From positions 3,100,001-3,164,000 of the forward strand of contig NZ_JAZHRT010000001.1 in NCBI RefSeq assembly GCF_036924535.1: 64,000 bases of DNA, read 5' to 3'. This document shows positions 25,537-35,957 of the stretch, piece by piece. Each line of letters starts with the position of its first letter. Within the stretch, counting starts at the first letter, position 1. The stretch is from Bradyrhizobium sp. AZCC 2262 (GTDB lineage: Bacteria; Pseudomonadota; Alphaproteobacteria; Rhizobiales; Xanthobacteraceae). Under the pieces are notes generated by a model that saw only the letters and a program-made list of their open reading frames with translations, searched no databases and was not told where the DNA came from. The position numbers were made by a program, and so were the translations under genes.

Positions 25537-27434
25537 AGGTACTTCGCGAGCGCTGCGTCCGAGAGGTCGATCTCAGTCTCGCCGCGCTCCCACTCCCGCG
25601 AGATCATGTATAGCGTGTCCACCGCAATCTGGCGCAGGCGCGGGTCGCGCGCCGTCCGCGCGGCAAGCGTAGTGGAACGCAAGACGACCTCAATGGCAAG
25701 CTGCACGCCGACGGCGATTCGATAGCGCGGCTGCGAAGTCAAGGTTCCTGACGGGATCTTGTAGGACCCATCCTCCGTCCAGTCATGTGCGAGAGCGCGG
25801 ACCACATCGATGGTATTGAGCCGGGAGCTGTGGATGATCACCCGCGCGAGAACACCGCGGGCAGTCTCGTCGGTAATGGAGTCCGGAGAGTTGGGAGGCG
25901 CGGTGGACGTCATGACCGAGCGCAGGAAAGTGTCAAGCTCATCGGGCGTGTAGAGTACGAAGAGACGGTCGCTGAAATAGGTGTGCTCCTCCGGAAAGGC
26001 CATTGTCTCGATCTTGCGTTGCACCTCCTCGAAATAATCGGGCCCTGTGAGAAAGCAAAAGAAGCCAAAATCGGTGGTGAGGTGCTTAAGCCGGCGGATC
26101 AGCTCGGTGACCGTCTTGCGGGTTCCATTGGGCTTGTCGATCGGTTTTATTTCCCCCGGTCCCTGGGCATCCGGCCCGGGGGGAGTGGTCGATTCCTCGT
26201 GTTGATCGGATATCTCCAGCTTGTCCAACTCGTCGATGAGAAAAACCGGTGCGAGGCCCGCCTCGCGCACGCGCTCGATGACGAGCGGTAGATCGCGCTC
26301 CAGGGTCTGGATAGAGCGATCGACAATGAACGTGTAGTCCTCGTTGCGCTCTTGCCGTGCGGAGCGCTTCACTGATGCCGTGACCGCGAGCGAACCGAGG
26401 AGGCCTATGCCAGCGCCGGCAACGGGCGAAATTCCGACCGTGCCGGCCGCGCCGAATCCGAGAAGGCCCCCAATTGTGAGACTCACGATCCGATTGACGG
26501 CGTCCTTCGCGTCGATTCCAGCCTTGCTTTCTGTGGTGTGCTCGTACGATGCGCTGTCCTTTCGGCTCTGTTCGTACCTGACGGCGCCTGAGCAGACTTG
26601 GAAGGCCTGTGCTGCGGTGGCAAGCGCGACAATTTCACGTGCGCTTTGATCCGGCAGGCCGGCTGCGGCGAAGGACGAGGCGATTTGCTCGGGCCACAGG
26701 ATCCCAGAGGATATAGTTTTTGTACCCATCGCGCCTGCATAGTCGGCTAGGCGTTCCCAGTAGGCGCGGAGCAATGCAGTTTCGGGCGCGCGATCCAGGT
26801 CGAGCTGAAACTGGGCGGCAATGTCGAGCTGGTCGTCCGCCTCAACTCGATAAGCCGCGCGCGCGTGGACCGCATAAGCTTCTGCGAATTCGCGGGCGAG
26901 CGCACGGTAGAGCGCGATCGTGATCTGGATGAGCGCGCCATGCGCAGTCCCTGTGTTGGATGTCGGTGCCGCCGCTTGTGGGTCCGACTTGGCAGTCTCC
27001 GAGGTCGCGTTGTCGGATTTGCTTCCCGCGCCGGGTGTCGAGGGCGGAAGCTTGGGTTTCTCACCGCCTCCCGGCCGCGGCAGCTCATCAGCGAGTAGGC
27101 TCGGTCCGTGCAGCTTGACGAGGAGCGGCCGCTGCGGCCGGCGGGCAAGCGACGGTTGGGTTGGACTGGCGGCAGGAACGCTCGTCTTTGTTAAGTCGCG
27201 GAATAGCTCATCTCCGAGGTCGTCAATGACCCGCTGGACGAGGGTGGTTTTCCCGGCGCCCCTATGGCCTGAGATGAGAAAGGCTCGCCCCGCAACTTCC
27301 TCGCGGACGTAGCGACGCATTTCAGTAAGCAAAACGCGGTAGGCGTCGGACGCCATGAATGGCGGCCGGCCAGGCCTTGGCCAATTGCCATACCACTGCG
27401 GGGATCCCGCGGCCCGGTTTAAGCGCAGCGTCAT
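25533..27434 (-). CDS. KAP-like P-loop NTPase with membrane-spanning insert
   Basis: 633 residues. Walker A is FLISGHRGAGKTTLV (56-64 core) and Walker B is PVFLIDELDKLE (397-405), with a sensor-like strand FGFFCFLTGPDYF near 456-468. Between A and B lie a Pro/Ser-rich linker (about 119-165), a helical region and two glycine-rich hydrophobic segments (about 316-353) that could form a membrane hairpin. Membrane helices inserted in the NTPase core are a hallmark of KAP-family NTPases, some of which act in phage exclusion. It begins two bases after the multi-TM gene. Other STAND/AAA classes are possible. Confidence 0.75.
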   Translation of the reverse strand: MTLRLNRAAGSPQWYGNWPRPGRPPFMASDAYRVLLTEMRRYVREEVAGRAFLISGHRGAGKTTLVQRVIDDLGDELFRDLTKTSVPAASPTQPSLARRPQRPLLVKLHGPSLLADELPRPGGGEKPKLPPSTPGAGSKSDNATSETAKSDPQAAAPTSNTGTAHGALIQITIALYRALAREFAEAYAVHARAAYRVEADDQLDIAAQFQLDLDRAPETALLRAYWERLADYAGAMGTKTISSGILWPEQIASSFAAAGLPDQSAREIVALATAAQAFQVCSGAVRYEQSRKDSASYEHTTESKAGIDAKDAVNRIVSLTIGGLLGFGAAGTVGISPVAGAGIGLLGSLAVTASVKRSARQERNEDYTFIVDRSIQTLERDLPLVIERVREAGLAPVFLIDELDKLEISDQHEESTTPPGPDAQGPGEIKPIDKPNGTRKTVTELIRRLKHLTTDFGFFCFLTGPDYFEEVQRKIETMAFPEEHTYFSDRLFVLYTPDELDTFLRSVMTSTAPPNSPDSITDETARGVLARVIIHSSRLNTIDVVRALAHDWTEDGSYKIPSGTLTSQPRYRIAVGVQLAIEVVLRSTTLAARTARDPRLRQIAVDTLYMISREWERGETEIDLSDAALAKYL

Positions 27435-27436
27435 CG

Positions 27437-28357
27437 TCAGCGTCGCATCGTTGGTGAAGAAAGGGGATTGGCCGCTTCGGGAGCCTTCTCCGAAGCCTCC
27501 TTTTTCGAGCCGGGTTCCGGCGCCGGCTTGATGTCGGCCGGACGTCGCTGTTCCGGCCCACGGTCGACCTGCGCTAGACCAACGGCTGCGCCGAGCAGGA
27601 TAGTGGCGATCACCAGCAAGCTAGCCGGTTGGGAGAGTCGCCAACCGCCCTGGCTGCCGCCGAGTCCGCCGGAGCGTGCGCGCAATTCGATCGGTGTACC
27701 AACACGCACCAAGGCCATAGCCCGCAAGGCGGCAACGACACCGGCGGCACCGAACGCTAGGATAAGCCCGGACCGCAATAAGATCGTGCTACCCAACAGG
27801 ACCGTAGCGACGAGCAGGAGAATGAGCAGCGCAAGGACCGACGGCGGTGGCGCCGCGACTGCCGGCGGATTCGCTGCAAAACCTCGCACCCAAGCCGTCA
27901 GCTCCACTTGGATGGCGCCTAGCGCAGCCCAGACACCATTCCACGATGTAAGCACGCTGGTACGAACCGCCGTGGCGCCGGCCACGAGATCGGCGCGGCA
28001 TTCCCAGGTCACTGCAAAAAGTAGCAATAGCAGCCCGACGAGAAGGGCGAGCCCCGCGGAGCTGCGCACGCCAACAATGGCGGCGGCAGCGCAAAGCGTG
28101 AGCACAAAAAGAGTGCCGATCAGAATCTTGAAGAACGGGCCGATCAGCCAGATTAAGCCCGCTAGCAAGACTGGCGCGATCGCTCCTCCAAGGAACGCTA
28201 AAGCGATGACAAGCCAGAGCGACGTCTCGGTAAGGGCCGCAAACGAGCCGAGGTGTAGGCTGACGGGTGTTGTATTTCCTTCGACCAAAAGGACGGCTCC
28301 GGCGCCCACAGCGAGCGCGAGCAGCAGCAGCAGCAGCACGACCCGACCAAGCGACAT
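27437..28357 (-). CDS. Multi-spanning membrane protein, first gene of the KAP-like operon
   Basis: 306 residues with about seven hydrophobic segments (5-25, 47-70, 76-96, 101-118, 174-194, 197-216, 246-264) and a charged, Pro/Lys/Glu-rich tail (265-306) probably in the cytosol. TM1 is a Leu run encoded by six AGC repeats on the + strand (28320-28337). No family was recognised. It lies 137 bases after rnd on the same strand and two bases before the NTPase, so it probably anchors the system at the membrane. Confidence 0.75.
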   Translation of the reverse strand: MSLGRVVLLLLLLALAVGAGAVLLVEGNTTPVSLHLGSFAALTETSLWLVIALAFLGGAIAPVLLAGLIWLIGPFFKILIGTLFVLTLCAAAAIVGVRSSAGLALLVGLLLLLFAVTWECRADLVAGATAVRTSVLTSWNGVWAALGAIQVELTAWVRGFAANPPAVAAPPPSVLALLILLLVATVLLGSTILLRSGLILAFGAAGVVAALRAMALVRVGTPIELRARSGGLGGSQGGWRLSQPASLLVIATILLGAAVGLAQVDRGPEQRRPADIKPAPEPGSKKEASEKAPEAANPLSSPTMRR

Positions 28358-28494
28358 CTGCCCTCGCCGATTTTGGCCTAGTTGGCTTCCCGCCTAGGTT
28401 GCCGCAGTTTGTATCGAGACGCAATTGGAAACCTTCGAGCGCTGACCTTATGACTACGGGGGCTTTCTCTTCCTCCCATCAGCCCGGCCCGAGT

Positions 28495-29643
28495 TCAGGC
28501 CCGATCCACCCTGACGACGCGGCCTTTTTCGATCGCGAGCGCCAGCCTGCCGTGCTTCAGCGCAATCGCAGCTTCGCCGAACAATTCGCGGCGCCAGCCG
28601 TGCAGGGCGGCGACATCGGCGTGGTCGTCGGCGGCGATCTGGTCGAGATCGTCGACGGTGGCAATCACCTTGCTGGCGACGGCGTGGCGTTCCGACGTCA
28701 TCCGTAGCAGCACCTTCAGGAGTTCGACGGTCGCAGCCCCGTTCGAATTGCCGCGTGGCTTCTCGATCTTCGGCAGGGTATGGGGATCGCGGGCAAGGCC
28801 GCGCTGCACGGCGGCGATGATGTCGGTGCCCCATTTGGAGCGGTCAAAACCTTTTGGCAGCGAGCGCAGGCTGGCGAGGCGCTCCAGTGAGGTCGGGGCG
28901 TGGGTGGCGATGTCGCCGACCGCATCGTCCTTCAGCACGCGCGAGCGCGGCACGTCGCGGCTTTGCGCCTCCTGTTCGCGCCAGGCCGCGACTTCCATCA
29001 GCACCGCGAGTTCCTTCGGCTTGCGCACCCGTGTCTTGAGCCGCTCCCAGGCGCGCTCGGGGTGGAAATCGTAGGTTCTGGGCGAGGTCAGGACTTCCAT
29101 CTCCTCGCTGACCCAGTCGCTGCGGCCGCGCTTCTTCAGGTCGGCGTCGAGCGCTGCAAAGACATCGCGCAGATGGGTGACGTCGGAGACCGCGTAATGC
29201 ATCTGCTCGGGCGTCAGCGGCCGGCGCGACCAGTCGGTGAAGCGGTGGGTCTTGTCCGGCCGGTGACCGGTGACACGCTCGACGAGCTGGTCATAGGCGA
29301 TGCTGTCGCCATAACCCAGCACCATGGCTGCGACCTGCGTATCGAAGATCGGGTGCGGAATGGTGCCGGACTGGTGCCAGACGATCTCGATGTCCTGGCG
29401 GGCGGCGTGAAACACCTTCAGTACCGCCTCGTTCCCCATCAGCTCGAAGAACGGCCTGAGGTCGATGCCGGGCGCCAGCGTGTCGATCACGATGGCTTCC
29501 TCCGCGCTCGCCATCTGCACGACGCAGAGCAGGGGGTAGTAGGTCGTCTCCCGCAGGAACTCGGTGTCGACGGTGATGACCTTGTGCTGGGCGAGCCGGG
29601 AGCAGGCGACGGCGAGGTCGGAAGTGGTGGTAATCAGATCCAT
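28495..29643 (-). CDS. rnd: Ribonuclease D
   Basis: 382 residues. The DEDDy exonuclease motifs are complete: [15 protein letters not shown] (ExoI), [11 protein letters not shown] (ExoII), [15 protein letters not shown] and YAVSDVTHL (ExoIII), followed by two HRDC domains (about 210-290 and 305-370). It trims 3' ends of tRNA and other stable RNA precursors. It is the last core gene before the KAP-like operon on the same strand. Confidence 0.95.
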   Translation of the reverse strand: MDLITTTSDLAVACSRLAQHKVITVDTEFLRETTYYPLLCVVQMASAEEAIVIDTLAPGIDLRPFFELMGNEAVLKVFHAARQDIEIVWHQSGTIPHPIFDTQVAAMVLGYGDSIAYDQLVERVTGHRPDKTHRFTDWSRRPLTPEQMHYAVSDVTHLRDVFAALDADLKKRGRSDWVSEEMEVLTSPRTYDFHPERAWERLKTRVRKPKELAVLMEVAAWREQEAQSRDVPRSRVLKDDAVGDIATHAPTSLERLASLRSLPKGFDRSKWGTDIIAAVQRGLARDPHTLPKIEKPRGNSNGAATVELLKVLLRMTSERHAVASKVIATVDDLDQIAADDHADVAALHGWRRELFGEAAIALKHGRLALAIEKGRVVRVDRA

Positions 29644-29899
29644 GAACTATCCATGACGCTTCCGACAGGCGTTCTGCCGAAAACGCTGATATGTCAAGGG
29701 TGTCGCGGAAGATTTGAGCCCTTCATTTGAGCCTGAACACGGCTTTTTTGTGAGTTTTGGCGGGGCCGAATGGTGCAGTTGGTGATTCCGGGATCAGCGT
29801 GAGTGCTGGGGTGCCGCCTCACGAGACCAGAGACGGCTCTGGATCGGGCAGCGCTTCATCGCGGTGATCACGCTGTCAGGGATACGGTCGATAAAGACG
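29644..29899. other. Intergenic stretch without recognised gene
   Basis: Upstream of rnd, 256 bases of which the first part must hold the rnd promoter. No supported frame, tRNA or clear terminator was seen. Confidence 0.5.
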
Positions 29900-30010
29900 T
29901 CACTCGTACCGGACGCGCCGAGACCGCCGACGGCCCGACGGAATCGCGAGCACGATGAGACAGAGCCCAATCATCACCATTCCCATGAACTCGAAGGCAA
30001 AGACGTCCAC
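29900..30010 (-). CDS. Small single-span membrane protein
   Basis: 36 residues from GTG at 30010: MDVFAFEFMGMVMIGLCLIV, then LAIPSGRRR and more Arg. GGGGAG lies seven bases upstream. One transmembrane helix with an Arg-rich cytosolic tail is the classic bacterial small membrane protein layout. It is too short to prove from composition alone. It lies alone in the 626-base gap between rnd and selO. Function unknown. Confidence 0.5.
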   Translation of the reverse strand: MDVFAFEFMGMVMIGLCLIVLAIPSGRRRSRRVRYE

Positions 30011-30173
30011 GGCAATTCTCCCCGATAAACCATTAGAATTGTGGGGAGCGCGTTGACCATTTCTTAATTTGCGGAACCGGCGCAGGTGCGCATGCGCGGA
30101 TGGTGGACGCGCGCTTAAGGATTGCGGTTAACGGGTATTAGTCGTGTTGCTTTGCGCCGAGATTTCCAGCGCC

Positions 30174-30251
30174 GTCATCGCGAGCGAAGCGAAGCAATCC
30201 ACTCTTTCTTTCCGTTGCGGCATGGATTGCTTCGCTTCGCTCGCAAATGAC
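30174..30251. repeat. REP-like palindromic repeat (GCGAGCGAAGCGAAGCAATCC type)
   Basis: Left arm from GTCAT at 30174 with GCGAGCGAAGCGAAGCAATCC, right arm GGATTGCTTCGCTTCGCTCGC followed by AATGAC to 30251, separated by about 20 bases. The long stem and its sequence match a very common Bradyrhizobium/Rhodopseudomonas intergenic repeat as I know it. It sits 18 bases after the selO stop and could also end that transcript. Confidence 0.85.
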
Positions 30252-30269
30252 GTGGAAAGGTCAATGCCT

Positions 30270-31742
30270 CTACGTCCCGCAGAACGTCTGCAGCACGCGT
30301 TGATCCGGCAGCGGCGGCTCCGCATAGGCCGCGTACGCCGGCTGATCCTCGTACGGCTTTGACAGCACCGTCAGCAATTCCTCGAACGGCGTGTAGTCGT
30401 TGTTCACGGCGGCGGCGATCACGGCTTCGACGCGGTGGTTGCGCGGGATGAAGGCCGGGTTGACCGCGCGCATCGCGGCTTGCCGCTCGGCGGTAGATTG
30501 CGGCTCGTCTGTGAGGCGCTCGCGCCATCGCGTGGCCCATTCATCGAAGGCGGCGGGATCGGTGAACTGGGCCCGGACGCTGTCGTTGTCGGCATCTCCG
30601 GCGGCATCGCTCAGGCGGCGGAAGGTGAGGGTGAAGTCGGCCTGGTTCTTCGCCATGGCGTCGAGCAGGTCCTGCACCAGCGCCTCGTCGCCGTCGCGCG
30701 CGGTGAACAGGCCGATCTTCCTGCGCAGTCCGGTCTGATAGGCGGCCGTGAATTTTTCGGCGAACTCGCCGAGGATGAATTGCGCCTGCTCGATCGCCTT
30801 GTCCTTGTCGTCGGAGAACAGCGGCAGCAGGCATTCGGCAAGCCGTGTCAGGTTCCACAGCGCGATGCGCGGCTGGTTGGCGTAGGCGTAGCGGCCCAAC
30901 TCATCGATCGAAGAAAACACCTGCGCGGGGTTGTATTCGTCCATGAAGGCGCACGGGCCGTAGTCGATGGTCTCGCCCGATATGGACGTGTTGTCGGTGT
31001 TCATGACGCCATGGATGAAGCCGACCAGCAGCCAGCGCGCAACCAGATCGGCCTGGCGGGCGACGACGCGTTCGAGCAGCGCGTGATAGGGGCGCTCGGC
31101 CATTCCAATATCAGGATAGTGCCTGCTGATGACATGGTCGGCGAGTTTTCGCACGCCATCGGTGTCGCCGCGCGCGGCGAAGAACTGGAAGGTGCCGACG
31201 CGGATGTGGCTTGCGGCCACCCGCGTGAGCACGGCGCCGGGCAGCATAGTCTCGCGCTGCACACGCTCGCCGGAGGTCACCGCGGCCAGCGAGCGGGTGG
31301 TGGGGATGCCCAATGCAAACATCGCCTCGCTGACGATGTATTCCCTCAAGACCGGACCGAGCGCGGCGCGGCCGTCGCCCCGGCGCGAGAATGGTGTCGG
31401 GCCAGATCCCTTGAGCTGGATGTCGCGGCGGACGCCGTCTTTGTCGATGACTTCGCCCAGCAGGATCGCCCGGCCGTCGCCGAGCTGGGGTACGAAATGG
31501 CCGAACTGGTGGCCGGCATAGGCCATCGCGATCGGGTCGGCCCCATCAGGGAGGCGCTTTCCGGCGAGGATCTCGGCCCCTTCCGGGCTCTCCAGCACGT
31601 CGGGGTCGAGCCCGAGATGGACGGCCAGGGCCCGGTTCAGCTTGATCAGCCGGGGGGCGGCGACGGGTGTCGGGGCCACGCGGGCGAAAAAGTTCGCCGG
31701 CAGCGTCGAATAGGTGTTCTGGAACGGGAAATGGACGGTCAT
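30270..31742 (-). CDS. selO: SelO-type protein adenylyltransferase (YdiU/UPF0061)
   Basis: 490 residues of the SelO pseudokinase family, which transfers AMP to Ser, Thr or Tyr of proteins in redox stress. Visible marks are AYAGHQFGHFVPQLGDGRA, the Lys in IQLKGSGPTPFSRRGDGRA, and the metal-binding HGVMNTDNTSISGETIDYGP. The C-terminus ends in QTFCGT, with Cys where animal SelO carries selenocysteine. ATG 31742 starts at MTVHFPFQNTYS, the normal family start; an upstream extension to 31934 is unlikely. It is divergent from aspS. Confidence 0.93.
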   Translation of the reverse strand: MTVHFPFQNTYSTLPANFFARVAPTPVAAPRLIKLNRALAVHLGLDPDVLESPEGAEILAGKRLPDGADPIAMAYAGHQFGHFVPQLGDGRAILLGEVIDKDGVRRDIQLKGSGPTPFSRRGDGRAALGPVLREYIVSEAMFALGIPTTRSLAAVTSGERVQRETMLPGAVLTRVAASHIRVGTFQFFAARGDTDGVRKLADHVISRHYPDIGMAERPYHALLERVVARQADLVARWLLVGFIHGVMNTDNTSISGETIDYGPCAFMDEYNPAQVFSSIDELGRYAYANQPRIALWNLTRLAECLLPLFSDDKDKAIEQAQFILGEFAEKFTAAYQTGLRRKIGLFTARDGDEALVQDLLDAMAKNQADFTLTFRRLSDAAGDADNDSVRAQFTDPAAFDEWATRWRERLTDEPQSTAERQAAMRAVNPAFIPRNHRVEAVIAAAVNNDYTPFEELLTVLSKPYEDQPAYAAYAEPPLPDQRVLQTFCGT

Positions 31743-31932
31743 GACCCAAAGATAGGCGCGGGCACGGAATAGGCAAACGGTTCGGGTCGGCAGGGGCGGA
31801 AATCTCGCGCTCGGAGCGCAAAACAGGCCCCGCCATTGGTTGCCGCCCTTCGTTCCGTCGGGTAAACCCTCCCGCAATTCGCGCGGCCTTTGGCCCCGAT
31901 TCTGACCTCCGACATCTGTTTTTGGGAATTCC

Positions 31933-33708
<1,776 letters not shown>

Positions 33709-33721
33709 GGCTCGGGCTAGC

Positions 33722-35698
33722 TCACAGTCCTGTCGAAGCCTCGATCCGGAATTGCGTCAGCGCGATGAGCGGATCGGTCTTCAACATCTGAACAAGCTGC
33801 AGCGCCGGCACCTTGGCGAGCGGCGTCAGCTTGATGATCAGCGTCTGTTCCGGGGTCTCGACAAAGCTGACCAGCGCGCCCCTGATCGCCTCCGTTGCGG
33901 GTGCAAATGTCTCTGATGTGCTGGAGTCCCTGATGCTCTGAGCGATCGCTTTTCTTGCATCCTCGCGGCTGACGTTCTGGGTGCGGGCATATTGAGCGAC
34001 CCCGAGATCGACGCTGCCCAGATCGCGCACCGTGAGCTCGATCGTGCCGGCTTCGATCTGCGCCGCCGCCCCGATCGCCTGGGCCGCGTTGGCTGAAAAT
34101 ACCTGCCGCGGCACGTTGGCGAGCGCGATCCGCGCGGATGCCTTCAGCAGCCCGCCGATCTCGAGCTTCGGGACGTCGACAACGAAGCTTCGGGTCGCCT
34201 CGGTCCATTCCGCGCCGATATCGCCATCGGCCGAAAGCGTATCCAGCCCGGCCGCGATGAGCGCTTTCATGGCAGGATCGGTCGCATCGACCGGCGTGGT
34301 CATCTTCGCGGTCAGGCGCGCCTTGCTCGGAATGGGGCCCACGAACTGCCCCCAGTTCAGGTCGAAGCCATCGAGGTTGACGAACTTGCCGCTGTTCTTG
34401 AACGGCGCCGTCACGCCCTTGATCTCAACGCCCTGGATCAGCGGAAACAGCCCGGCAATCAGTTCGGGCGAGGGCGGCTGTGCCGGGTTCGCGAACTGCG
34501 CCGATACCCGCATGAAGTTGGCGATATCCAGCGACTTCAGCGCAAAACGTCCGAGCTTGATGGGCCCTTTCGGCGTGTTTGTATCGAGCCCTTCGACTGC
34601 AAACTCTCCTATCTTGCCATCTTCCAGGTTGAACCGGATCGCTGAGAGCTTGAATGGGCCTTGCGGTGTTTCAGCCGAAAGGCCGCGCATCTCGGCCGTT
34701 CCGATCCGCATGCCCTCGTAAAGCGCAGCCATCTTGTCGATCATTTCACGCGTTTGAGCAGGCGTCGGAGATGTAGCCCCGGCCGCCTGGATCATCGCAA
34801 GCAATGCCGGCAGTTGCAGCCGTGACGGTCGCGCGGCAACGCCATCGATGGTCATCTGGTCGATACGCATGCGCAGGCCGAGCGCTGAAGTGACAGTGTA
34901 GGGACCGGCCGATGTCTTGCCGTAGAAGCTGTAATAGCGGTCGTCATTGGCCTTCTGCGGATCGAGGATCGCGGCAGCCGCGTTGGCATCGAAATCGCGG
35001 GAGCTGAGATTGGCGATCTCGCCGGTCATTTTGTCGGCCTTGCCGGCCTGTTGCGTGTTGACCGTGAAGTTAGCTCGTTCGACCTGCATGGTCGCGATCT
35101 TGCCGCCCTTGATGTCCTGCAGGGCCGTACCCGAATAGGCGAAGTCGCCCGACAGGGCGGTGCCAAAGTTGACAGTCCCCGTAATGCTCGGGACCGAAAT
35201 CGACGTCGCCGAGACTGCGGCGAATTGCTCGAGCGCGGACCGATACATTTCGATGGCGGATGCCGGAGCCGACGGCCGCTGCAGGCCTGCAGGGCCGGAA
35301 TAATCCTTCATCACGACCCGCGGCATCTTGTAGGAAAGGCCCCCGCCTGCTGGACCGGCAATGTTGGCGCTGATTTCCATGTCTGACGTTTCGATGCTGT
35401 CGGCCGAGAATCGGCCTGTATCCGGCTGGCCGACCCCCGAAGCCGTGATGCCGGCGATCTTCAGGCGCACCGGCGGCTGGGACGCGGATTCGGTCGCGAT
35501 ATCGGCGATCGTGAGCGTGCGGCTCTTCAGGTCGAACGACACCTTGCCGTGGCTTGCCTTGCCGCCGCCGGCGCGAATCTGCTCGAACGCGGTCTCGACT
35601 TCGCCGGCGATCCGGTGCTGGGTATAAAACTCGAAGCCGAAGTAGCCGCCCACCGCGATCACGACCGCAGCGGCCAAGCCCACCAGTATCTTTACCAT
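33722..35698 (-). CDS. Large membrane-anchored periplasmic protein of unknown function
   Basis: 658 residues: one N-terminal transmembrane anchor (MVKILVGLAAAVVIAVGGYFGF), then a long, beta-rich region with repeated strand patterns such as KGPIKLGRFALKSLDIANF and no cysteine-rich or catalytic motif that I recognise. The layout resembles periplasmic AsmA- or DUF945-like proteins, but no clear match is claimed. ATG 35698 puts the anchor at the N-terminus; an upstream reading to 35848 adds a non-hydrophobic tail. It converges on aspS, 13 bases apart. Confidence 0.75.
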   Translation of the reverse strand: MVKILVGLAAAVVIAVGGYFGFEFYTQHRIAGEVETAFEQIRAGGGKASHGKVSFDLKSRTLTIADIATESASQPPVRLKIAGITASGVGQPDTGRFSADSIETSDMEISANIAGPAGGGLSYKMPRVVMKDYSGPAGLQRPSAPASAIEMYRSALEQFAAVSATSISVPSITGTVNFGTALSGDFAYSGTALQDIKGGKIATMQVERANFTVNTQQAGKADKMTGEIANLSSRDFDANAAAAILDPQKANDDRYYSFYGKTSAGPYTVTSALGLRMRIDQMTIDGVAARPSRLQLPALLAMIQAAGATSPTPAQTREMIDKMAALYEGMRIGTAEMRGLSAETPQGPFKLSAIRFNLEDGKIGEFAVEGLDTNTPKGPIKLGRFALKSLDIANFMRVSAQFANPAQPPSPELIAGLFPLIQGVEIKGVTAPFKNSGKFVNLDGFDLNWGQFVGPIPSKARLTAKMTTPVDATDPAMKALIAAGLDTLSADGDIGAEWTEATRSFVVDVPKLEIGGLLKASARIALANVPRQVFSANAAQAIGAAAQIEAGTIELTVRDLGSVDLGVAQYARTQNVSREDARKAIAQSIRDSSTSETFAPATEAIRGALVSFVETPEQTLIIKLTPLAKVPALQLVQMLKTDPLIALTQFRIEASTGL

Positions 35699-35957
35699 TA
35701 GTTGTGCTCCGGTCGCCGACACTGCGGAGGCAAATTTGCCATATTGTCGGTCAAGGGAATGAGGTAGGGAGACAATTATGCTACCGGATTTGCCGCTTTC
35801 CGTCGATCGGTCCCTGTTGACGGCGGCGTTCGCGGATGTTGCAACCAAGTGGTCGCCCGTGCTTCACATCCGGCCAAATCTGCCGCAAAACTAACGGTTC
35901 GAATGAAGACCGACCGCCGGAAGTAATTCGGGGTCGAGAAAGCCTGTGGGGGAGTGC

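Noticed and set aside
28320..28337. Six AGC repeats as a phase-variable tract
   Set aside because: A trinucleotide repeat does not shift the frame; it encodes the Leu run of the first membrane helix of the operon's first gene.
30435..31772. Rightward frame of 445 codons opposite selO
   Set aside because: Shadow of the SelO gene; no motif.
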